Assembly: GCF_900236475.1 (NCBI RefSeq)
Contig: NZ_LT963352.1
Location: 7,365,001 to 7,429,000, forward strand
Origin: Streptomyces chartreusis NRRL 3882
Lineage (GTDB): Bacteria; Actinomycetota; Actinomycetes; Streptomycetales; Streptomycetaceae
DNA length: 64,000 nt
Direction: 5' to 3'
Below, in pieces: positions 7,714-16,500 of the stretch. Both the position numbers and the translations under genes were made by a program. Every line of letters starts with the position of its first letter. Positions within the stretch are counted from its first letter, which is position 1. The notes under the pieces are model-generated. The model had not been told where the DNA came from. It saw only the letters and a list, made by a program, of their open reading frames with translations, and searched no databases.

Positions 7714-9381
7714 CTAGGCGTCGTAGACGTCGGCCTTCTTCGGCGAAGCCTCCTGCACCGCCCCACTGAGCACCGCCGACCTGGAGCCGAACTTCTCCAC
7801 ATCCACCCCGTTCTCCCGCAGCACCTTCAGCGCCGCCGCGTGCACCACACGCAGCACGGGCGTCGCAGCCCGCAGCGCGTCGTCCGCCATGAACCGGTGC
7901 CGCCACGGCTGATCCGCCCACGAGTGCCGCAGACCGAACGGCTCCGGAAGCGTCAGGCTGCCGCCGAGCCAGTTCAGCAGCGGCGGGTACCAGGTCAGCG
8001 GGGCGCGCGCGGCCAGCCGTACCACCTCGTCGGCGTCGATCAGAGGCAGTTTCACGGTGCGGGTCTCCCAGAAGCGGAGAGCCTTCTGCACCGTCTTCTC
8101 CTTGGCCGCGGGCTTCTCGTTGAAGAGGGGGTTGACCGGCCCCAGCGCGTGACCGGTGACCTCGATGCGCAGCGTGTCGTGCAGCACCGTCACCGTGATC
8201 AGCATCGTGATGACCAGGTGGCCGTCCCACAGCGTCCACTGCACGCCGAGGTAGTGCCGGTCGCCGCTGCCGAACTGCTGCTTGTTGCAGATGTCCTGGA
8301 TGGCGTGCGTCCGCACCGTGTACGCGTCGACGTCCGCACCGCTCGGCCGGGACACCTCCGTCGCCTTCTCGCCGATCGGCGTGACGATCCAGTGCGTGAT
8401 GGACGGCTTGGGGAAGCCGCCGGTGTTGATGGACGTGCGCTCCAGCATGCCCAGGCCGCCCTGGATCGCCACGATGACGTCCCAGCTGCGGAAGGGGTGG
8501 AAGTCCTTGCCCGGCTCGGCGGACACCAGCTCCTCGGCCAGCTGCCAGCTGCCCCACCGCGTGCCCATGCCGAGTATGCCCTTGGGCCCGGCGTAGAAGA
8601 CCGAGTTGGACCGCTGCTCGGCGCCCAGGCGCGCCAGCTCCTTGCGGACCTGCTCGGCCGCGTCGCCGGGGTTGCCCGGGACGGCCTCCGGGATCTTGGC
8701 GCCCACGCCGCCGCCCGACAGCAGGCTCGACCAGCGGTCCCGCAGGTCCCGGGCCGTCCGCTCGCAGATCTGCTTGGCCCAGAACCAGCCGACCACCGGC
8801 ATGACGACCGCCGCGCGCCCGTACAGGGCCCAGAATCCTTCGAACGGCATGCGGATCAGGAACAGCACGGCGAGCGCGCCCACGGCGACCAGCAGGGTCG
8901 TGGCGAGGGCGCCGGCGCGCTTGTCCTCGCGCTTGGCCATGGTGGTGCGCAGCGTGAACACCAGCAGCCACACGAGGAATCCCGGCAGGAAGAGCACCCC
9001 GCAGATCACCGTGACCGCCGAGAGCCAGTTGTCGCGGTCGCGGCGGATGCGGTGGGCCGCCAGGCAGTGCTCCACGACGACCTGGGGCTCGATGCCGAAG
9101 GACTGGATGACCGGCTTGCGCCCGGCGCCCAGCATGCGGTCGACGACGGCGCGGGAGAAGGCCTCGCCGAAGTTCGGGCGGAGGATCTTCGCCCAGGGGC
9201 GCGGAGGGGTCACCTTCGACTGGTGCCACTCGTTGTCGGCGTTCAGGATCTTGGTGACCTCGTCGTCCCGGTACGCCGCGGCGGCCAGCGCGTAGGTCGC
9301 CGCGGTCTGGCCGCTCGCACCCGCCAGAGGCACCTGGGCCCCCGGGCTGAAGTCGAATCCGTCCGTCACTGCCGCCCCCAT
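7714..9381 (-). CDS. Membrane protein of unknown function, conserved in Streptomyces
   Basis: A 555-residue protein with a soluble N-terminal part of about 118 residues, three hydrophobic segments near 120-143, 160-178 and 185-203, and a long C-terminal part of about 350 residues that is probably cytoplasmic. Two halves of the soluble part have recognisable short patterns (GGLGMLERTSINTGGFPKPS; TWYPPLLNWLGGSLTLPEP), but no known family was identified. The ATG at 9381 is used; a GTG 12 bases downstream with a purine-rich stretch before it is an alternative. It lies downstream of the EF-G-like gene in the same direction, with a 219-bp gap containing a hairpin. Its function cannot be inferred from the sequence. 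Confidence 0.8.
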   Translation of the reverse strand: MGAAVTDGFDFSPGAQVPLAGASGQTAATYALAAAAYRDDEVTKILNADNEWHQSKVTPPRPWAKILRPNFGEAFSRAVVDRMLGAGRKPVIQSFGIEPQVVVEHCLAAHRIRRDRDNWLSAVTVICGVLFLPGFLVWLLVFTLRTTMAKREDKRAGALATTLLVAVGALAVLFLIRMPFEGFWALYGRAAVVMPVVGWFWAKQICERTARDLRDRWSSLLSGGGVGAKIPEAVPGNPGDAAEQVRKELARLGAEQRSNSVFYAGPKGILGMGTRWGSWQLAEELVSAEPGKDFHPFRSWDVIVAIQGGLGMLERTSINTGGFPKPSITHWIVTPIGEKATEVSRPSGADVDAYTVRTHAIQDICNKQQFGSGDRHYLGVQWTLWDGHLVITMLITVTVLHDTLRIEVTGHALGPVNPLFNEKPAAKEKTVQKALRFWETRTVKLPLIDADEVVRLAARAPLTWYPPLLNWLGGSLTLPEPFGLRHSWADQPWRHRFMADDALRAATPVLRVVHAAALKVLRENGVDVEKFGSRSAVLSGAVQEASPKKADVYDA

Positions 9382-9477
9382 CGCTGCCGCTTCCGCATCA
9401 AGCGGCCTTCCCGAGTTCCGCGCTCCGCACACCTGTTGATCAGGTCATCAGCGTATCCGCAGGCACCGACATCCGTC

Positions 9478-9504
9478 GGCGGGCGGTCCTCGAAACCGCC
9501 CGCC
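9478..9504. terminator. Hairpin between EF-G-like gene and the downstream membrane protein gene
   Basis: A perfect 10-bp stem, GGCGGGCGGT (9478-9487) with ACCGCCCGCC (9495-9504), closes on a seven-base loop. There is no T-tract on either strand. It lies 97 bases past the EF-G-like stop, so it is a plausible terminator of the T-less type seen in high-GC genomes. Confidence 0.45.
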
Positions 9505-9600
9505 CGCTCGGAGGGAGCCCCCACGAGGGCCACTTGAGGCCTCCTGGGCCCCAACCAGGAGGTGGTGCACGCCTGTTCAAGGCGGCTCTGTGCTCCTCTT

Positions 9601-11799
9601 CTAGGAGGCCTTGCGCTCCTCTCCACGGATCCGGTCCGCGACCTGCTGCGGCATCGGCTCGTGCCGTGCGTACCGGCGGCTGAAGCGGGCCGTGCCGTGC
9701 GTCATCGACCGCAGGTCGATCGCGTACCGGCCGATCTCGATCTCGGGCACCTCGGCCCGGATCAGGGTGCGCCCGCCGGGCGTCTGCTCGGTGCCGAGCA
9801 CCCGGCCGCGCCGCCCCGACAGGTCGCTCATCACGGCGCCCACGAAGTCGTCGCCGACCAGCACCGACACCTCGGCCACCGGCTCCAGCAGATGGATCTT
9901 CGCGTCGGACGCGGCCTCCCGCAGGGCGAGCGCCCCGGCCGTCTGGAACGCGGCGTCGGAGGAGTCCACCGAGTGCGCCTTGCCGTCCAGGAGGGTCACG
10001 CGGACGTCGATGAGCGGATACCCGGCGGCGACTCCCTTGGCGGCCTGGGCCCGCACGCCCTTCTCCACCGACGGGATGAACTGCCGGGGCACCGCACCGC
10101 CGACGACCTTGTCCACGAACTCGATGCCCGAGCCGCCCGGCAGCGGCTCCACCTCGATCTCGCAGATGGCGAACTGCCCGTGCCCGCCGGACTGTTTGAC
10201 GTGCCGGCCGCGCCCGGCCGCCTTGGTCGCGAACGTCTCGCGCAGGGACACCCTGTGCGGTACGACGTCGACCTGGACGCCGTAGCGGCTGCGCAGCCGC
10301 TCCAGTGCGACGTCCGCGTGCGCCTCGCCCAGGCACCACAGGACCACCTGGTGGGTGTCCTGGTTCTGTTCCAGCCGCATCGTCGGGTCCTCGGCCACCA
10401 GCCGGGCCAGGCCCTGCGAGAGCTTGTCCTCGTCGGGCTTGCTGTGCGCCTGGATGGCCAGCGGCAGCAGCGGGTCGGGCATCTGCCACGGCTCCATGAG
10501 CAGCGGGTCGTCCTTGGCGGACAGGGTGTCGCCGGTCTCGGCCCGGCTCAGCTTGGCCACGCAGGCCAGGTCGCCCGCGATGACGTGCGACACCGGGCGC
10601 TGCTGTTTGCCGAACGGCGTGGACAGGGCGCCGATCCGCTCGTCGACGTCGTGGTCCTCGTGCCCGCGGTCGGCCAGGCCGTGCCCGGAGACGTGGACCG
10701 TCTGGTCGGCGCGCAGCGTGCCGGAGAAGACGCGGATCAGCGACAGCCGGCCGACGTACGGGTCGGAGGAGGTCTTCACGACCTCCGCGACCAGCGGCGC
10801 GTCCGGATCGCACGGCTTGAGCTCGCGCGGCTTGCCGTCGATCGTCGTCACCCGGACCGTCTCGTGCTCCAGCGGCGTGGGGAACCCCCGGGTGATCAGT
10901 TCCAGCAGCTCCACCGTGCCGAGCCCCTGCCGGGAGCCCTCGGTGGCGGGGGCGGCGGCCAGGACGGGGAAGAAGACCCCGCGTGCGACGGCCCGCTCCA
11001 GGTCCTCGATCAGGGTCTTGACGTCGACCGGTTCCCCGCCGAGGTAGCGGTCCATGAGGGTCTCGTCCTCGCTCTCCGAGATGATCCCCTCGATGAGCCG
11101 GTTGCGGGCCTCCTCGATCAGCGGCAGCTGGTCCTCGCCCGGCTCCGACTCCTTGCGCTCGCCGGTCGAGTAGTCGAACAGCTTCTGCGACAGCAGCCCG
11201 ATCAGGCCGGTCACGGGCGCGTGCCCGTCGGGCGCCTGCGGGCCGTGCAGCGGCAGGTAGAGCGGCAGGACCGCGTCGGGGTCGTCCGCGCCGAAGGCCT
11301 CCGCGCAGATCCGGGTCATCTCCTCGAAGTCGGCGCGCGCCGCCTCCAGGTGCGTGATGACGATGGCCCGGGGCATGCCCACGGCCGCGCACTCCTCCCA
11401 CACCATGCGGGTCGAGCCGTCCACGCCGTCCGAGGCCGAGACGACGAAGAGGGCCGCGTCCGCCGCGCGCAGACCGGCCCTGAGCTCACCGACGAAGTCG
11501 GCGTATCCGGGGGTGTCGAGGAGATTGACCTTGATCCCGTCCCACTCGACGGGCACCAGGGAGAGCTGCACCGAGCGCTGCTGCCGGTGCTCGATCTCGT
11601 CGTAGTCGGAGACGGTGCCGCCGTCCTCCACACGGCCCGCCCGGTTCACTGCCCCCGCCGTGAGCGCGAGGGCCTCCACCAACGTGGTCTTGCCCGATCC
11701 GGAGTGGCCGACCAGCACCACATTCCGTACGGACTGGGGGTGGTCGGCCGCCTGTGCCCTGCCGGCGGCCCCAGGGTGTGTCTGTGCCTTGTCGCCCAT
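9601..11799 (-). CDS. Elongation factor G-like GTPase (EF-G2 type)
   Basis: This 732-residue protein has the five-domain layout of EF-G. G1 is GHSGSGKTT (31-39) and G3 is DTPGYADF (from residue 95). The position equivalent to the guanine-specificity motif NKxD reads THLE (149-152), so that motif is lost although the flanking alignment (PRAIVI....RADFEE) is clear. Mycobacterial EF-G2 of the same family was reported to bind guanine nucleotides without ribosome-stimulated hydrolysis, so this is probably not a housekeeping translocase. The standard fusA should lie elsewhere. The ATG at 11799 begins the family N-terminus. It is divergent from the lipid operon. Confidence 0.92.
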   Translation of the reverse strand: MGDKAQTHPGAAGRAQAADHPQSVRNVVLVGHSGSGKTTLVEALALTAGAVNRAGRVEDGGTVSDYDEIEHRQQRSVQLSLVPVEWDGIKVNLLDTPGYADFVGELRAGLRAADAALFVVSASDGVDGSTRMVWEECAAVGMPRAIVITHLEAARADFEEMTRICAEAFGADDPDAVLPLYLPLHGPQAPDGHAPVTGLIGLLSQKLFDYSTGERKESEPGEDQLPLIEEARNRLIEGIISESEDETLMDRYLGGEPVDVKTLIEDLERAVARGVFFPVLAAAPATEGSRQGLGTVELLELITRGFPTPLEHETVRVTTIDGKPRELKPCDPDAPLVAEVVKTSSDPYVGRLSLIRVFSGTLRADQTVHVSGHGLADRGHEDHDVDERIGALSTPFGKQQRPVSHVIAGDLACVAKLSRAETGDTLSAKDDPLLMEPWQMPDPLLPLAIQAHSKPDEDKLSQGLARLVAEDPTMRLEQNQDTHQVVLWCLGEAHADVALERLRSRYGVQVDVVPHRVSLRETFATKAAGRGRHVKQSGGHGQFAICEIEVEPLPGGSGIEFVDKVVGGAVPRQFIPSVEKGVRAQAAKGVAAGYPLIDVRVTLLDGKAHSVDSSDAAFQTAGALALREAASDAKIHLLEPVAEVSVLVGDDFVGAVMSDLSGRRGRVLGTEQTPGGRTLIRAEVPEIEIGRYAIDLRSMTHGTARFSRRYARHEPMPQQVADRIRGEERKAS

Positions 11800-11841
11800 G
11801 ATCCTGCCTCCCGTGCACGGTGAGGTCACTGTGGGCGCGGA

Positions 11842-11858
11842 CACGCGGAATCCGCGTG
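11842..11858. promoter_or_regulatory. 17-bp palindrome between divergent EF-G-like and pgsA genes
   Basis: CACGCGGAATCCGCGTG is a perfect palindrome around a single central base. It lies 43 bp upstream of the EF-G-like start and about 210 bp upstream of pgsA, in a 272-bp divergent region otherwise without genes. The same region has TACGAT (12011-12016) as a candidate -10 for pgsA. A regulator dimer could bind here; none is known. Confidence 0.4.
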
Positions 11859-12071
11859 CGGTGCGGCTCCGGCGACGCCCGCGGTTATTCGACCTTCCCA
11901 CTCCCGTCACGGTGCGTCCATACGAAGGACGTGATCGCGCCCCGCCCCGCGCACCGGTGCGCCGTGACACGGGCCTCGGGTCCCGCCCGTCGCCCGCACG
12001 CGCGCGTGGCTACGATGGGCCAGCCGGTGGCCAGCAGGGGCCAGACGGCGACACCGACCCTCGGGAAGGCC

Positions 12072-12785
12072 ATGCTGAACAAGTACGCGCGTGCATTCTT
12101 CACGCGTGTTCTCACACCGTTCGCCGCGTTTCTGATCCGGCGGGGCGTCAGCCCCGACACCGTCACGCTCATCGGCACCGCCGGTGTGGTCGCGGGCGCG
12201 CTGGTCTTCTACCCCATGGGCGAGTTCTTCTGGGGCACGGTCGTGATCACGCTGTTCGTGTTCTCCGACCTGGTCGACGGCAACATGGCCCGCCAGCTCG
12301 GCCGCTCCAGCCGCTGGGGCGCCTTCCTGGACTCCACGCTCGACCGGGTCGCCGACGGCGCGATCTTCGGCGGCTTCATCCTCTGGTACGCCGGCGGGGG
12401 CGACGACCTCGTCCTGTGCGCCGTCTCGATCTTCTGCCTGGCCAGCGGCCAGGTGGTGTCGTACACCAAGGCCCGCGGCGAGTCGATCGGCCTGCCGGTC
12501 GCCGTCAACGGGCTGGTCGAGCGGGCCGAGCGGCTGGTGATCTCCCTGGTCGCGGCCGGCCTCGCGGGCCTGCACGCGTTCGGTGTCCCGGGCATCCAGT
12601 ACCTGCTGCCGGTCGCCCTGTGGATCGTCGCCGTGGGCAGCCTCGTCACGCTCATCCAGCGGGTCGTCACGGTCCGTCGCGAGTCCGCGGAGGCCGAGGC
12701 CGCGGCGGCCGCGCAGGACGACGCAGCGCAGGACAATGAGGGCAAGCAGCAGAACGCCTCCCACGGGAGCGAGGCGGCCACGTGA
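12072..12785 (+). CDS. pgsA: Phosphatidylinositol phosphate synthase (CDP-alcohol phosphotransferase)
   Basis: This membrane enzyme of 237 residues joins CDP-diacylglycerol with inositol phosphate, the first step toward phosphatidylinositol and its mannosides. The CDP-alcohol phosphotransferase signature D-x2-DG-x2-AR-x8-G-x3-D-x3-D is complete: D66, D69-G70, A73-R74, G83, D87 and D91. About six hydrophobic helices follow the family topology, and the C-terminus is a charged Ala/Glu/Gln-rich tail. Assignment to inositol phosphate rather than glycerol phosphate comes from its position ahead of the acyltransferase and mannosyltransferase genes. Its stop overlaps the next start (GTGA), so the operon is translationally coupled. 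Confidence 0.93.
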   Translation: MLNKYARAFFTRVLTPFAAFLIRRGVSPDTVTLIGTAGVVAGALVFYPMGEFFWGTVVITLFVFSDLVDGNMARQLGRSSRWGAFLDSTLDRVADGAIFGGFILWYAGGGDDLVLCAVSIFCLASGQVVSYTKARGESIGLPVAVNGLVERAERLVISLVAAGLAGLHAFGVPGIQYLLPVALWIVAVGSLVTLIQRVVTVRRESAEAEAAAAAQDDAAQDNEGKQQNASHGSEAAT

Positions 12786-13690
12786 GCGCACAGGACCGGC
12801 TGACGGACGCGCTGTACGGACTCGGCTGGAGCACCGTCAAGAAGCTCCCCGAGCCGGTCGCCGTACGGCTCGGGCAGAGCATCGCCGACCTCGCCTGGAA
12901 GCAGCGCGGCAAGGGCGTGCAGCGCCTGGAGAGCAACTACGCGCGCGTGGTGCCCGGTGCGAGCCCCGAGCGCCTCGCCGAGCTCTCGCGCGCGGGCATG
13001 CGGTCGTATCTGCGCTACTGGATGGAGTCCTTCCGCCTCCCCGCCTGGAGCGAGGAACGGATCACGAGCGGCTTCGACCCCAAGGGCCTGCACCACCTGA
13101 CCGATGGCCTGGCCGCAGGCAAGGGCGTCGTACTCGCCCTGCCCCACCTGGCCAACTGGGACCTCGCCGGCGCCTGGGTCACCACGAAGCTGGGCATCCC
13201 GTTCACGACGGTCGCCGAGCGTCTGAAGCCGGAGACGCTGTACGACCGGTTCGTCGCCTACCGCGAGGGCCTCGGCATGGAGGTCCTGCCGCACAGCGGC
13301 GGCACCGCCTTCGGCACCCTGGCCCGGCGGCTGCGCGACGGCGGCCTGGTCTGCCTGGTCGCCGACCGCGACCTGTCCGCCTCCGGCGTCGAGGTCGGCT
13401 TCTTCGGCGACACGGCCCGGATGCCGGCCGGACCGGCCCTGCTCGCCCAGCAGACGGGCGCCCAGCTGCTTCCCGTCACCCTCTGGTACGACGACTCGCC
13501 CGTGATGCGCGGCCGTGTCCACCCGCCCGTCGAGGTGCCCGAATCAGGCACGCGCGCCGAGAAGACGTCTGTCATGACACAGGCGCTGGCCGACGCCTTC
13601 GCCACGGGGATCGCCGACCATCCGGAGGACTGGCACATGCTGCAGCGCTTGTGGCTCGCGGACCTCGACCCGGCGAAGGGGTCATCGTGA
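12782..13690 (+). CDS. Phosphatidylinositol mannoside acyltransferase (PatA-like)
   Basis: A 302-residue lysophospholipid-type acyltransferase related to HtrB/LpxL. The catalytic HX4D motif is HLANWD (H122 to D127), in the context VLALPHLANWDLAGAW. In mycobacteria the protein encoded at this position transfers a fatty acyl chain to the mannose of PIM1, and the conserved pgsA-acyltransferase-pimA order supports the same role here. GTG start overlaps the pgsA stop, and its own stop overlaps the next GTG, so three genes are coupled. It should act at the inner face of the membrane. Confidence 0.92.
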   Translation: MSAQDRLTDALYGLGWSTVKKLPEPVAVRLGQSIADLAWKQRGKGVQRLESNYARVVPGASPERLAELSRAGMRSYLRYWMESFRLPAWSEERITSGFDPKGLHHLTDGLAAGKGVVLALPHLANWDLAGAWVTTKLGIPFTTVAERLKPETLYDRFVAYREGLGMEVLPHSGGTAFGTLARRLRDGGLVCLVADRDLSASGVEVGFFGDTARMPAGPALLAQQTGAQLLPVTLWYDDSPVMRGRVHPPVEVPESGTRAEKTSVMTQALADAFATGIADHPEDWHMLQRLWLADLDPAKGSS

Positions 13691-14850
13691 GGATCGGCAT
13701 CGTCTGCCCGTACTCCTGGGACGTACCGGGCGGCGTCCAGTTCCACATCCGGGACCTGGCCGAGTACTTCATCCGTCTCGGCCACGAGGTGTCCGTCCTC
13801 GCCCCGGCCGACGACGACACGCCCCTGCCGCCGTACGTCGTCTCGGCCGGACGCGCGGTGCCGGTGCCGTACAACGGCTCGGTGGCCCGGCTCAACTTCG
13901 GCTTCCTGAGCGCCGCCCGGGTGCGCCGCTGGCTGCACGACGGCGCGTTCGACGTCATCCACATCCACGAGCCGACCTCGCCCTCGCTCGGCCTGCTGAC
14001 CTGCTGGGCCGCCCAGGGACCGATCGTCGCCACGTTCCACACGTCCAACCCGCGCTCCCGGGCCATGATCGCCGCGTACGCCATCCTGCAGGCCGCCCTG
14101 GAGAAGATCAGCGCGCGGATCGCGGTGAGCGAGTACGCCCGCCGCACGCTGGTGGAGCACCTCGGCGGGGACGCCGTCGTGATCCCGAACGGCGTAGACG
14201 TCGACTTCTTCGCCAAGGCCGAGCCCAAGGCCGAGTGGCAGGGCGAGACGATCGGCTTCATAGGGCGTATCGACGAGCCCCGCAAGGGCCTGCCCGTGCT
14301 GATGAAGGCCCTGCCGAAGATCCTCGCCGCACGCCCGCGGACCCGGCTGCTGGTCGCCGGGCGCGGTGACGAGGAGGAGGCGGTGGAGACACTGCCCGCC
14401 GAGCTGCGCTCCCGCGTCGAGTTCCTCGGCATGGTCAGCGACGAGGACAAGGCCCGCTTCCTGCGCAGCGTCGACCTGTACGTCGCGCCCAACACCGGCG
14501 GCGAGAGCTTCGGGATCATCCTGGTCGAGGCCATGTCCGCCGGAGCCCCCGTCCTCGCCTCCGACCTGGACGCCTTCGCCCAGGTCCTGGACCGGGGAGA
14601 GGCCGGGGAGCTGTTCCCCAACGAGGACGCCGACGCCCTGGCGGACGCGGCCGTACGCCTGCTGGACGACCCGGGCCGCCGCGCGGAACTGCGCGAGCGG
14701 GGCAGCGCCCACGTACGGCGCTTCGACTGGTCGACCGTCGGCGCGGACATCCTGTCCGTCTACGAGACGGTGACGGCGGGCGCGGCGGCGGTGGCCGAGG
14801 ACGAGCGGACGAGCGGGCTGTGGGGGCGGCTCGGGCTGGCCCGGGACTGA
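13687..14850 (+). CDS. pimA: GDP-mannose:phosphatidylinositol mannosyltransferase
   Basis: This GT4-family (GT-B fold) glycosyltransferase has 387 residues. The N-terminal domain opens MRIGIVCPYSWDVPGGVQFH, with the glycine-rich acceptor loop and VIHIHEPTSPSL. The C-terminal domain has GFIGRIDEPRKGLPVL and the donor-binding EX7E region, ESFGIILVEAMSAG. These are hallmarks of PimA, which adds the first mannose to phosphatidylinositol on the cytoplasmic side. The GTG start overlaps the preceding stop by four bases. The operon order pgsA-acyltransferase-pimA supports the assignment. Confidence 0.93.
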   Translation: MRIGIVCPYSWDVPGGVQFHIRDLAEYFIRLGHEVSVLAPADDDTPLPPYVVSAGRAVPVPYNGSVARLNFGFLSAARVRRWLHDGAFDVIHIHEPTSPSLGLLTCWAAQGPIVATFHTSNPRSRAMIAAYAILQAALEKISARIAVSEYARRTLVEHLGGDAVVIPNGVDVDFFAKAEPKAEWQGETIGFIGRIDEPRKGLPVLMKALPKILAARPRTRLLVAGRGDEEEAVETLPAELRSRVEFLGMVSDEDKARFLRSVDLYVAPNTGGESFGIILVEAMSAGAPVLASDLDAFAQVLDRGEAGELFPNEDADALADAAVRLLDDPGRRAELRERGSAHVRRFDWSTVGADILSVYETVTAGAAAVAEDERTSGLWGRLGLARD

Positions 14851-14891
14851 CCGGGACCGACCGGGCACCCGGCCGTGTGCGCAGGCACCGG

Positions 14892-14897
14892 TAGCCT
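14892..14897 (+). promoter_or_regulatory. Likely -10 element of leaderless LemA-like gene
   Basis: TAGCCT ends seven bases before the GTG at 14905 and no ribosome binding site intervenes. The gene may therefore have its own leaderless transcript despite lying just behind pimA. Confidence 0.45.
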
Positions 14898-14904
14898 CTG
14901 GGCC

Positions 14905-15447
14905 GTGACCGCAACCCTCATCTGGATCCTCGTCGCCCTCGTGGTGATCGGCCTGTACCTGAGCTGGACGGCCGGGCGGCTGGACCGGCTGCACGCGCGC
15001 ATCGACGCGGCGCGCGCCGCACTCGACGCACAGCTGCTGCGCCGCGCCTCCGTCGCCCAGGAACTGGCCACCTCCGGGGTGCTCGACCCGGCCGCCTCGA
15101 TCGTCCTCTACGAGGCCGCGCACGCCGCCCGTCAGGCGGTGGAGGAGCAGCGGGAGGTCGCCGAGAGCGAACTGAGCCAGGCGTTGCGGGCCGTGTTCGG
15201 GGAGGTCCAGCAGGTGGAGGCGGTGCGGGAGGCGCCCGGAGGCGAGGAGGCCGCCGAGGAACTCGCGCAGGCGGTGCGGCGGGTCCCGATGGCCCGCCGC
15301 TTCCACAACGACGCCGTACGGGCCGCCCGTGCCCTGCGCCGGCACCGCAAGGTCCGCTGGTTCCGGCTGGCGGGCCACGCCCCGTTCCCCCTGGCCTTCG
15401 AAATGGACGACGAGCCTCCGGCGGCCCTGGCGGACCGGGCCGCCTGA
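14905..15447 (+). CDS. LemA-like single-pass membrane protein
   Basis: This encodes 180 residues. One N-terminal transmembrane helix (about 4-23, LIWILVALVVIGLYLSW) is followed by a long helical cytoplasmic or periplasmic part. The sequence RLDRLHARIDAARAALDAQLLRRASVAQEL resembles the first helix pair of LemA proteins when read in pieces. The later ARRFHNDAVRAAR matches the LemA pattern in which an Arg-Tyr-Asn-Asp-like stretch starts the last helix. LemA family proteins are helical bundles of uncertain role. It follows pimA by 54 bases. The GTG at 14905 is preferred to an earlier one at 14875 because of the promoter spacing. Confidence 0.75.
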   Translation: MTATLIWILVALVVIGLYLSWTAGRLDRLHARIDAARAALDAQLLRRASVAQELATSGVLDPAASIVLYEAAHAARQAVEEQREVAESELSQALRAVFGEVQQVEAVREAPGGEEAAEELAQAVRRVPMARRFHNDAVRAARALRRHRKVRWFRLAGHAPFPLAFEMDDEPPAALADRAA

Positions 15448-15583
15448 GCCCCCGTTCACGCGCCGTTCCCCGGCCGTCCGCCGGAAAAGGATCCACAGCG
15501 TTCCCATTGGCCCTTGCTGTGGCCTGGTCCCCTCACGTTTCCTCAGTGCTGCAGAAATCCCCTTTCCGCTAGCGAGGTCACCC

Positions 15584-16495
15584 GTGTCCACCACGTCCCC
15601 CAACTCCCAGGCCCCCGAGACCGGCACCGCCCGTGTGAAGCGCGGTATGGCCGAACAGCTCAAGGGCGGCGTCATCATGGACGTCGTCACGCCGGAGCAG
15701 GCGAAGATCGCCGAGGACGCGGGCGCCGTCGCCGTCATGGCCCTGGAGCGGGTCCCGGCCGACATCCGCAAGGACGGCGGCGTGGCCCGCATGTCCGACC
15801 CGGACATGATCGAGGGCATCATCGACGCCGTCTCGATCCCGGTCATGGCCAAGTCCCGCATCGGCCACTTCGTCGAGGCCCAGGTGCTGCAGTCCCTCGG
15901 CGTCGACTACATCGACGAGTCCGAGGTCCTCACCCCGGCCGACGAGGTCAACCACTCCGACAAGTGGGCCTTCACCACGCCGTTCGTCTGCGGCGCCACC
16001 AACCTGGGCGAGGCCCTGCGCCGCATCGCCGAGGGTGCCGCGATGATCCGCTCCAAGGGCGAGGCCGGCACCGGCAACGTCGTCGAGGCCGTCCGCCACC
16101 TGCGCCAGATCAAGAACGAGATCGCCAAGCTGCGCGGCTTCGACAACAACGAGCTGTACGCCGCCGCCAAGGAGCTGCGCGCCCCCTACGAGCTCGTCAA
16201 GGAGGTCTCAGAGCTCGGCAAGCTGCCGGTCGTGCTGTTCTCCGCGGGCGGCGTCGCCACCCCGGCCGACGCGGCCCTGATGCGCCAGCTCGGCGCCGAG
16301 GGCGTCTTCGTCGGCTCCGGCATCTTCAAGTCCGGCGACCCGGCCAAGCGCGCCGCCGCCATCGTGAAGGCCACCACCTTCTACGACGACCCGAAGATCA
16401 TCGCCGACGCGTCCCGCAACCTCGGCGAGGCCATGGTCGGCATCAACTGCGACACCCTCCCCGAGGCCGAGCGCTACGCCAACCGCGGCTGGTAA
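15584..16495 (+). CDS. pdxS: Pyridoxal 5'-phosphate synthase lyase subunit PdxS
   Basis: This encodes the 303-residue (beta/alpha)8 barrel that builds PLP from ribose 5-phosphate, glyceraldehyde 3-phosphate and ammonia. The conserved start of the barrel, KGGVIMDVVTPEQAKIAED, includes D33; VMAKSRIGHFVE holds K90, the Schiff base lysine. The C-terminal part GSGIFKSGDPAKRA binds phosphate. The GTG at 15584 follows AGCGAGG. It forms an operon with pdxT five bases downstream, and the two proteins assemble as a 12:12 complex. The 136 bases upstream carry the promoter region, but no clear -35/-10 pair could be chosen. Confidence 0.98.
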   Translation: MSTTSPNSQAPETGTARVKRGMAEQLKGGVIMDVVTPEQAKIAEDAGAVAVMALERVPADIRKDGGVARMSDPDMIEGIIDAVSIPVMAKSRIGHFVEAQVLQSLGVDYIDESEVLTPADEVNHSDKWAFTTPFVCGATNLGEALRRIAEGAAMIRSKGEAGTGNVVEAVRHLRQIKNEIAKLRGFDNNELYAAAKELRAPYELVKEVSELGKLPVVLFSAGGVATPADAALMRQLGAEGVFVGSGIFKSGDPAKRAAAIVKATTFYDDPKIIADASRNLGEAMVGINCDTLPEAERYANRGW

Positions 16496-16500
16496 CCCCC

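Noticed and set aside
13258..15861. Reverse-strand open frame of over 860 codons opposite the acyltransferase and pimA
   Set aside because: Composition is that of a mirror frame and it spans three well-supported forward genes.
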